Shown: piece after piece, positions 1-6,621 of the stretch
Numbering within the stretch: the first letter of the stretch is position 1
How the letters are laid out: each line of letters begins with the position of its first letter
Origin: Physocladia obscura
Taxonomy: Eukaryota > Chytridiomycota > Chytridiomycetes > Chytridiales > Chytriomycetaceae
Length of the DNA stretch: 12,385 nt
Assembly (NCBI GenBank): GCA_027596945.1
Contig: JADGJH010001033.1
Location: 1 to 12,385 of the forward strand
Reading direction: 5' to 3'
Notes under the pieces: generated by a model
Database searches by the model: none
What the model was told of the DNA's origin: nothing
The model's input: the letters and a program-made list of their open reading frames with translations, nothing else
Program-made: the position numbers and the translations under genes

Positions 1-82
1 TAATATTTCTATTTCCAATTCTATTAAATATTATTTAACATTTATGTTGCTTGTATAACACATTTTATTTCTTAAATCTAAC
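1..82 (+). repeat. Left arm of the long terminal inverted repeat
   Basis: The reverse complement of this segment matches 5421-5504 almost base for base. Shared stretches include GTTAGATTTAAGAAATAAAA and AGAATTGGAAATAGAAATAT. A divergent patch of about 11 bases lies in the middle. Similarity stops abruptly at base 82; the outer end is cut off by the window edge. Confidence 0.85.
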
Positions 83-92
83 AAAAGAATAT

Positions 93-217
93 TGCAAGAT
101 TTATTTTAAAGACTGTTTGGAATTTTTGTAATGGAGAATTTTAACCTTGAATAAAAAAAAAAAGAGAATTTTGCTAAAAATTCTTACCATACATAATCAT
201 AAACAGAGATTGCAACA
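93..217 (+). repeat. Direct repeat R, copy 1 (partial)
   Basis: About 125 bp beginning at GCAAGATTTATTTTAAAGAC and ending at GAGATTGCAACAA. It is clearly similar to 1734-1872 and 4950-5078, in the same orientation. Only the right part of the roughly 300-bp repeat is present; the left part is missing next to the left TIR. Confidence 0.85.
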
Positions 218-418
218 AACCCTCTTTGATGCAAGCAGCTCATCAAAATAGTCAAAAAGAATCACATAGAAAAGTTTGGGATTGAGAGTAAATGGAATTT
301 GAAAGGCTGGTACCAATGTTTCATTGCTCACCATAAAGATCAAATCAGTGTCAAAGAGACTAAGATTTTGATATCCAGATGCGTTAGTGAGAATAAAGTT
401 TGCAGTTATATCTTTCAA
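93..418 (-). pseudogene. Fragment of a second Harbinger transposase copy
   Basis: The minus strand has a 73-codon open stretch (418-197). Its pattern is alignable, though divergent, to the DSAY/PYK...VEHCC segment of the better preserved Harbinger copy at 2000-1880: an LVPAFQIPFTLNPK-like stretch, then a CCNLCL end where the other copy has CCNLHL. Beyond it (217-93) lies the same repeat that follows CCNL in the other copy. The catalytic residues are not recognisable. It is most likely a truncated 3' piece of a related transposase that stops beside the left TIR. Without the second copy it would not be identifiable. Confidence 0.4.
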
Positions 419-668
419 AACTGGCTGAATTATGTATCTTGTTACTTTAACTTTTCAAATCATTTTTTGGGTGGCACATTTTTCATGGAACAGATGTGGT
501 TTTATGTCGAATTGAGTAAGCAAAGTTTTAACCTCTAAAGTACGGTTTGTATTGGACTTTTGAAATGCCATCTTAATGACACCCAAGCGCAACGCAAAAC
601 CAGCAAAGACATTGTTAATAATGTATGCTGAATTTATTGAATCCTTTTGATTAATTTATATTAAGTAG

Positions 669-1230
669 GTGTTCCTGTCTCTGGAAGACTGCAATTACCA
701 AACAAACTCTCTCACAAACTCAAATTCATTACTTTCATCAACTGCAGATTTTGCTGATGATGCAGATGACAGAGAAAAAAGAGTAACCAACAACAAGAGA
801 AAAAGAAAATTGACTGTCTCTTCAAACATTTGCCAGTCCCAGTGGGTCATCAAAGTTTGATCCTGGATTGTCAGCCAAGAGAGTCAAACCAGAATCTTTC
901 ACATCAACATTCTTTGAAGCAACTCAAGAATGAACAAAGATGTTGGATCAGGAGTTGATGTTTAAAAGAGACAAACTGAAGTTGAGAGAGCAAAATGAAG
1001 TCCTGTCATTGAGTTTTTGACAAGAAGAGTTTGAAGATGCCAAGGGTGAGTGTCAGATTGCACAAGAACTCAAAGAAAAAGAAATTGTAGCAACTTGAGA
1101 ATTGAAAGGAAAGGAGTTGGCATGGCAGAAGGAGTTAAAGGAAAAGGAAATGTGCAGTTCTTTAATCCAAGCAGCTTTGGTGGCAGGAAAAAGTGCCATT
1201 GATTTGAAAGAGTATTTGGATTTATTTTAG
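669..1230 (+). pseudogene. Broken accessory ORF of the Harbinger element (basic, coiled-coil)
   Basis: The first part (to about 840) encodes an acidic stretch (ADFADDADD) and then a nuclear-localisation-like basic cluster (NNKRKRK). After a frameshift near 840, a second frame starting with GSSKFDPGLSAKRVKPE runs to a TAG at 1228. It passes through three in-frame TGA codons at 931, 1018 and 1096. This part is rich in E/K/L heptads (for example KEKEIVAT, ELKGKELAWQKELKEKE), typical of a coiled coil, and ends in AALVAGKSAIDLKEYLDLF. PIF/Harbinger elements usually carry a second DNA-binding (Myb-like/coiled-coil) protein that works with the transposase. The position here, convergent with the transposase, fits that. 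No Myb tryptophan pattern is visible, so the family is inferred. Confidence 0.5.
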
Positions 1231-1569
1231 TCATGTCACTAAGAAATAAACATTTTTATTTTTTTTATTTCAATCATATCATTATCATTGTTAAATTAAC
1301 ATTTTTTCTGACACCTTTTTTTTGATTCTTGTGCAAAAGATCTCAGCACTCTGCACAGAGTGGACGGCATTGGAATTGCCATTACTGTCAGGGTCAGGAA
1401 TGTCAATATCTTCATTCTATTCATCTTGAAATGACAGCATGATGTCATGTAGTATGAAACACACCTTGATCTGGTTGTTTAAGTGTGGGGAATCAGATTT
1501 TGTTTGGAACCACAAGTGTATTCTCCTTAGACTACTCTATCTTTCTTCAATATCCCAATTGCATGTTTG

Positions 1570-1880
1570 TTAAAGTGTAAAAGATTCAAGCTGTATTGAA
1601 CAATGAATTCACTCTTTATTGAAAGAAATCGCTCAATTTGCTTAAAAAGTAAAGAACAACAGTGGACTTGCCATTTCTGTCATTAAGCAGTAGCTTTTGT
1701 ATTAATACAAGGAAGTTTTGTATGGGGAGGAAAATTCAAGATTTATTTAAAGACTGTTTTTGGAATTTTTGTGATTGAGGATTTTGAACAATGAAAATCT
1801 AGAATAAAGAAAAAGAATTTTCACTAAAATTCCTTACCATACACAATCATAAATGGAGATTGCAACAATGTTCTACTACC
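1570..1880 (+). repeat. Direct repeat R, copy 2, inside the Harbinger transposase
   Basis: This is a non-coding segment of about 300 bp. It shares the block AAGCTGTATTGAACAATGAA (1588 on) and everything through GAGATTGCAACAA with the copy at 4782-5080. It lies between the transposase codons for VEHC (right edge) and for the GILK..SSLRR segment (left edge), which are adjacent in intact family members. It could be an inserted repeat or an old intron. A donor-like GTAAGG (minus strand, about 1840) is conserved as GTAAGA and GTGAGG in the other copies. Confidence 0.8.
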
Positions 1881-2767
1881 ACTCTAACTGACAAAATTTG
1901 TTCATTGAACTCCTTGTTGTTTGGAAGCAAAGCTGCGGGAGCTTTGTAAGGTGCTAACATTTTTGTGGATAGTGTGTATGCTGAATTTCAAAGCAAGAAT
2001 TTGCCATTACTCAAGTAGCAATGAGATTGAAGGAATAATTTTGACTTCTCAAAAACTGCATTGTCATGAACAGAACCAGATAGTAAATAATTTGCCCAGT
2101 TGAATTGATCACAACTTGTGCATTGATTGCATACTTGAGTTTCTGAGTCCAGTACACCTCAGGATCAATGCAAGGGCCATCATTTAAAATTGCATCTGTC
2201 CCATCAATAATTTCCACTAAACCACTTAATCCATATTTGCCCTCAAGAATAGTTGATGAGATCCTTTTTCTAAAGCAGTGGGCCACTTGATGAACTCACT
2301 CTCAAGGCTCAGGATTGGTGTATAAAACAACAGTGCTGGCTCCAATTCCCAAAGGCATTGAAAGCCTTCCAACTCCAACTCAATTCCCAAAACACCCAAG
2401 CCACTCAATGCTGTTATTAACTGAGCTGCAGGCTTCACTTGTGAATTGCAGCTATTGTTGTGAAACACTGGATGATTTTCAGTCATACATGCTGGTGTGA
2501 TCCATTTGAATGGCCGTGTGCAGGTGGGTATTTGCAAGATGTTCAATCAACTCTTAGTATCCTGTTTGCTTAGGGACAGAAGTTTGCAAGTATAGATATC
2601 GACTGCTGTAGATAGTTGCAGCAAATGTGATTAAATCCCCCTGAAAGTATTCAATCACTTCCATTTCATCTTGATTGCCCATAAACAGATGTTCTAGGAA
2701 ACATGTAGTCTGTAAATCATAGTCTACCTGTTTGAGCATCTTTTGACAGGTAATTTGTTTGGGCATA

Positions 2768-4275
2768 TTTGACCAAAAAAAATTTTTTTTTTGAGACAAA
2801 AAAAGCAAACTTTGAAACCCGCTATTGTGTTAAATAAAGCTTTTTTTTCAATATAGACTTTAAGCAGCTACATTGTAAAACACTGACAATGACAACAAGG
2901 CACTGAACAAACTAACCATACATATGTTGCCAACTACATTACATGCTGACACAACTAGTTTGTGACAGTAGAAGCAGCAGGACAAGACTGGCTTTTTATT
3001 TTGGAACTGATTTTTTCTAAAGAAAGCAAAAAGGGAAAATGAAAGTACCTCAAAAGTTTGTAATCAATAATCAAATGAAATCATGGGGAATTTGAAATGG
3101 GCTGATTAGGCATGAAAAAAAGCTATAAGAAGGCTGCTGGATTTTGACTTTTGAAAACATTCTAAAATAAAAACCTCTACCCAAAACTACTATCAAGGTT
3201 AAGGCTCACAACAACACTAAGCCTTACAACTCAAAAACCAACAAATACCTTATAATTTCATTTTGATTTTGGATGAAAGAAAATGGATTCCATTTTATTG
3301 CAAGTTACAGGCCAACAAGCAACTGCATACTCTCTACAACTTCTTCTTTCACAAGATGAAGATCACACAAATTGAGCAAATTTATGAGAAATCACCATTG
3401 ACAATCAGCCACTGGATTCAGCAATTAGAAGAAGAGGGAAGTTTCAGCACTCAAAAATGAAATCAATTGACTGAAAGTTCTCTCCTGATTATAAAGAATG
3501 GATTTTGGTTTTTTAATGAGGACCAAGCTGCATTTTGATGAAAATTTGCAATCACAATAAGCAAGTTCCATATTTGGCAGATTTTGCATCATGCTGGACT
3601 GACATGGAAAGTACTTGAGCATAGGACATTACAAATCAAAGATGGCAATGTTATGCATTTCACACATAAAATCAACTCTATTGATTTCAATCACAGCAAT
3701 ATCGCATTTCTTGAGGAAGTATCTTTCAATAATTGGGATATGTTAAGACATCAAGGATATGCTTTGAAGAGACAGAAAATGTATGTACATGGTCTTGACA
3801 GTGCCAGAATTCACATTTCACAATCACTGATTATGGATTTATGCTGGAATTATTCTGATTTACCTCCCAGCATATTGCCACTTTTTTAATCCTATTGAAG
3901 TGTTTTTTTGCATTCTCAAAGCAAAATTGAAATGCAAATATAAAGAAGGCAACATGACAGCAAAAAATCTTCTGTATGTAATTGGTACAGCATTGGCAAA
4001 TATGTGCAACATGGATCTCACCAATGTTTTTTGTAAGTGTGGATATATGGGAACCAAACTTTTTAATCCACAGGTTGGTCATTAGCAAAGTGTTTTTGTA
4101 GTTGGATTCAAATAAATTGTCCTTTTATTTAAGTAAACAATAATAAAAAATTATACATCATCATTCAAACCTAAGTTGCCACTGTGATTTGGATCTTCTA
4201 TATCAGCCACAGGGCCAGCTACACTTTCTTGTGTTGATTAGGGTTGTTTCTGTCAAAAAATTTTTTTGGACAGAA
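2768..4275 (+). mobile_element. Tc1/mariner-like element nested in the Harbinger transposase
   Basis: The 1,508-bp element is bounded by inverted repeats of about 35-42 bp. The left begins TTTGACCAAAAAAAATTTTT (2768 on). The right, read inward from 4275, begins TTCTGTCCAAAAAAATTTTT. Each end abuts a TA dinucleotide (2766-2767 and 4276-4277), the target duplication expected of this superfamily. It carries a disrupted DDE transposase on the plus strand. Joining the flanks at a single TA makes the surrounding minus-strand Harbinger reading frame continuous, which independently supports both boundaries. The TIRs contain an A-run/T-run palindrome. Confidence 0.85.
3263..4084 (+). pseudogene. Tc1/mariner (IS630-type) transposase, internally deleted and frameshifted
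   Basis: The N-terminal part has a helix-turn-helix pattern (KITQIEQIYEKSPLTISHWI). A TGA follows after about 65 codons and the frame resumes at HHAGLTWK, the end of the DNA-binding half. The first catalytic motif, normally F-I/L-D-E, reads FLEEVSFNNWDML, so Asp is Glu. A deletion of roughly 60 codons then joins YVHG to the second motif LDSARIH. A frameshift near 3850 leads to LPAYCHFFNPIE, which holds the third acidic residue. The spacing from the second Asp to this Glu is about 34 residues, as in DD34E elements. The frame ends at the TAG at 4084. Catalysis is not possible. The family call is secure; its sub-clade is not determined. Confidence 0.85.
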
Positions 4276-4413
4276 TAAAATCGTCCAATTTTACCATCTG
4301 GGCAAAACATCCAATATTAAAGAGTCTAAATTCACATGTATCTTGTACAAGGTAGATGAGGCCTATTAAAATAATAGTCTAGCCAAAACTTTCTGGACTG
4401 TTTGAAGAAATTG

Positions 4414-4485
4414 GTAAGTGATCTATTTCATATATTTTTTCTTTCTGTTCTTTTATTGTATACTAACATTGATAAAAAAATACAG
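4414..4485 (+). other. Intron-like segment with near-perfect splice signals
   Basis: The 72-nt segment starts with GTAAGT, has the textbook branch-point TACTAAC at 4461-4467 and ends TACAG 18 nt later. This is what a functional fungal spliceosomal intron looks like. Flanking plus-strand frames are short: PKLSGLFEEI before, and after it either GNEELIPI or the longer AMKNLFPSENLPTLPYSD. No gene could be assigned. It is either a relic intron of a transposon-borne gene or a chance match. Confidence 0.45.
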
Positions 4486-4781
4486 GCAATGAAGAACTTA
4501 TTCCCATCTGAAAATCTGCCTACCTTGCCATATTCAGATAGACACCTCACAGAAAGCAAGAAAGTTGTGTTGTGGCAGGGACTATTTCATTATACCTCAA
4601 AAATTCTTTGTCAACCAATAAGTTGTTAACATAATTTGTTTATCTGACAAAAAATTCTTGTTAAAACATCAAGTATTGAAAAATACAGGTAACTTAAAGT
4701 TAACCAAATGGCAAATAATTGTGGAACAAACAATCAGCTAAGATGACATGCAGTTTCTATTTTCAATTAACCAGATTTGTT

Positions 4782-5080
4782 TAAGTAAAGGAAAATTTAA
4801 GCTGTATTGAAGAATGAATGCATTTTTTATGGAAATAAAAACACTCAAATTGCTTAAAAGAAAAGAAAAGAAAACAGAGGGCTTGCCTTTCTATCATTAA
4901 ATGAAAGCTCTGTATTAATACAAAAATAGAGTTTTGTTTGGAAGGAAAATGGCAAGATTTATTTCAAAGACTGTTTTCAATTTTTGCAATTGAGGATTTT
5001 TAAAAATGAAAATCTATAATAAAGAAGAATTTTGCTAAAAATCCTCACCATATACATTCACAAGTGGAGATTGCAACAAT
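4782..5080 (+). repeat. Direct repeat R, copy 3
   Basis: About 300 bp matching 1570-1880 over its length, with small indels. The shared blocks are TTAAGCTGTATTGAAGAATG, the TGTATTAATACAA palindrome, CAAGATTTATTTCAAAGACT and GTGGAGATTGCAACAA. Sequence just to the right (5080-5120), read on the minus strand, still resembles decayed Harbinger code (AAGGAGCTTTC against AAGGAGTTCAA in copy 2). This copy may therefore also come from a transposase gene. Copies 2 and 3 are in direct orientation, about 3.2 kb apart, and flank the mariner insertion. Confidence 0.8.
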
Positions 5081-5155
5081 AATTTTTGTAGCTCTTTCAG
5101 ACAAATAGAAAGCTCCTTCGTGAAGTAAAACAAAAAACAAAGTTCATATAAAACA

Positions 5156-5420
5156 ATGGCAGAAGACTCAATTCAGATGTCCAATGGTCCTTCAAATGGA
5201 GTAGAAAGATTTTAGCCAATCCAGATACTGGAATGCCAACAGGTCAGAAAAATTTAAATTTTACAAGAAAACAAGCTTCATCTGATAAAACTGCATAGGT
5301 TCAACAACTGTTCAGTCTTTTCATAACCTTCAGTATATTAAAGTGTGTCTGATTTGCCAATTTCAGCATCTACCACAAAGTTCACTCCCTCTACTGCAGT
5401 ATTTGACTGCTGATGTGGAT
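5156..5420 (+). pseudogene. Possible start of a decayed transposon ORF
   Basis: An ATG in good context (AACAATGG) opens MAEDSIQMSNGPSNGVERF and then hits a TAG at 5213. In a neighbouring frame the sequence continues as ANPDTGMPTGQKNLNF and then stops again. Low-complexity, Ser/Asn-rich N-termini of this sort occur in transposon accessory proteins, but there is no recognisable domain. The region ends at the right TIR. Confidence 0.25.
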
Positions 5421-5504
5421 GTTAGATTTAAGAAATAAAATGTGTTATACAATCTGAACTGATGTTAAATGATATTTAATATAGAATTGGAAATAGAAAT
5501 ATTA
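5421..5504 (-). repeat. Right arm of the long terminal inverted repeat
   Basis: This is the inverted partner of 1-82. Similarity begins at 5421 and runs to at least 5504, where the left partner runs out at the window edge. The sequence beyond (TTATTAGATAACTGTG) may be flank or further TIR; this window cannot decide which. Confidence 0.85.
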
Positions 5505-6060
5505 TTTATTAGATAACTGTGAAAGAATATACAGTTTATTTCATTCATGGCAAAATTCAAGAATGAGATTAAAGAATTGGTTTTTAATCAATATTGAGGC
5601 GTTGGAAATAAGGCACAAAAGTTTTATTTTGATTGGGCATTTAAAATGTTCTATTCTTGGAAATAATAATAAGATTCTAAAAACTAAATTATACTTTATT
5701 GTGCCAATTCTACCAGCTCAAGTGAATCTGCCTCTGCAAGATTCACTGCTGCAAAACTATCCCAAGTACAATAAATAAATAATTTAACACTCTTGACAAT
5801 GTTTCTATTGATGATTCTGAACAGTTACAAACATTGGGCATCTGTATTTTATTTTGTCTGTTTATTTGGAGTGTTTTTTTGTTTTAATTTTTTTTTTTTT
5901 TGAGTTGCTGTGCTTCTTCAGTTATTCAATAATGTATTCTTATTGAATTCGTGTTTATTGAGCAATCACTACATAAAGAAAGCAAAGGATGATATAGACA
6001 AGCACCAACAGTCACAAAAAAGGAGATTAAATATGTCATGCAAATATCTCAAAAGGAGGA
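5505..6060. other. AT-rich, CpG-poor stretch without a recognisable gene
   Basis: The segment lies outside the visible right TIR and shares the low-CpG composition of the transposon block. It contains A/T tracts (for example T-runs at about 5874-5903) and short unconvincing ORFs on both strands. A donor-like GTAAGTA occurs just past it at 6066. No coding sequence or RNA gene is supported. Confidence 0.5.
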
Positions 6061-6089
6061 TGAGGGTAAGTACAAGTTGTGGCTTGTGC

Positions 6090-6621
6090 ATTGTTTGGGC
6101 GCGACTTGCATTGGTACACCTGGATGGAATCAATAATTTAATTCCTTTCTTGCCATACAAGTTGCGCCAAATCAGTCCGCAAGATCCAAATTCGAAAATG
6201 GCTAAACAAACGGTAATTCGTTGTTTAATGCATCTGGTAAATCAGTAAATACGGCGGCGAGCCGAGAGCAATAAGACAAATTGCCACCAACCAATATCCT
6301 AATGGTCCCACGAATCGAATCGGATCGAATAAACAAACACAGCAGCGAAGGGCGACACTCTAATTGACGAAAATTACCGCCACATAGCACAAATAGCGGT
6401 ACATAGTGGCAGGCAATACCGTTAGCAGCAGGTTTACGTTTAAACTAACTGCATTTTACGCCGCGCAACCCTGATGATCCAGATTCGAATTGGTCTCGTC
6501 GATTTGATTGATGTCAGCACGGTTGTGCGCTTTAAATTTCAATGATTCTCTCGCCAATCGATGGTTTGTGTTTCGGTCACTTTCTCTGAATCAAAATTCA
6601 ATCAAAAAATTTTGCCTACAA
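6090..6621 (+). promoter_or_regulatory. Upstream region of bZIP gene 1
   Basis: CpG suddenly becomes common here, marking the start of normal gene-bearing DNA. A CCAAT pentamer is at 6291-6295 and four tandem CGAAT/CGGAT pentamers are at 6311-6330. No TATA box stands out. It presumably contains the promoter and 5' leader of the gene starting at 6622 (or 6511). Function is inferred from position. Confidence 0.4.
6311..6330. repeat. Four tandem pentamers (CGAAT, CGAAT, CGGAT, CGAAT)
   Basis: Four head-to-tail copies of a CGAAT-like unit lie about 190-310 bp upstream of the possible start codons of gene 1. They could be a regulator-binding cluster or a small slippage repeat. Confidence 0.6.

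Larger units (their letters stand above)
1290..4397 (-). pseudogene. PIF/Harbinger DDE transposase, disrupted by a mariner element and a repeat
   Basis: On the minus strand, Harbinger transposase motifs appear in the canonical order. An N-terminal segment (4397-4278: FWLDYYFNR, then EFRLFNIGCFAQMVKLDDF) is followed by the mariner insertion, then 2765-2286 with KPAAQLITALSGLGVLG. The first catalytic Asp lies in IIDGTD (about 2205), followed by the family's YAINAQVV block. The expected GDSAYPL block reads NSAYTLS (about 1985), so the second Asp is Asn. The third acidic residue is in RVVVEHC (about 1885). After about 300 bp of repeat R, the C-terminal part continues at 1555-1400 with SSLRRIHLWFQTKSD and CFILHDIML, the usual LHN-like end. 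There are several frameshifts and stops, so it is inactive. The function would have been transposon excision and integration, but nothing here can produce it now. Confidence 0.8.
1..5504. mobile_element. Degenerate PIF/Harbinger-like DNA transposon with nested insertions
   Basis: The block is bounded by an inverted repeat pair (1-82 and 5421-5504). It contains remains of a Harbinger DDE transposase on the minus strand and a basic/coiled-coil accessory ORF on the plus strand, the usual two-gene content of PIF/Harbinger elements. Both genes carry stops and frameshifts. A Tc1/mariner element lies inside it, so the original element was nearer 4 kb. The left end coincides with the window edge, so the true left terminus and the target-site duplication cannot be seen. 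Harbinger fragments near both ends suggest more than one copy contributed. The whole block has very few CpG dinucleotides, unlike the DNA to its right. Family assignment rests on transposase motifs; treating 1-5504 as one element is inference. Confidence 0.6.

Noticed and set aside
1840..1880. SPFMIVYG-like reading resembling a Ty3/gypsy integrase tail
   Set aside because: The match is only a few residues, in a repeat with no other retroelement motif, and the neighbouring code is Harbinger. It is probably coincidence.
5563..5778. 71-codon plus-strand ORF
   Set aside because: AT-rich composition, no domain, no homologue within the window, and it lies in the CpG-poor block.
5910..6248. 112-codon plus-strand ORF
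   Set aside because: It straddles the CpG boundary and shows no domain. A GTAAGTA at 6066 and a neighbouring frame (KKEIKYVMQISQKEDEG) hint at a relic exon, but neither can be supported.
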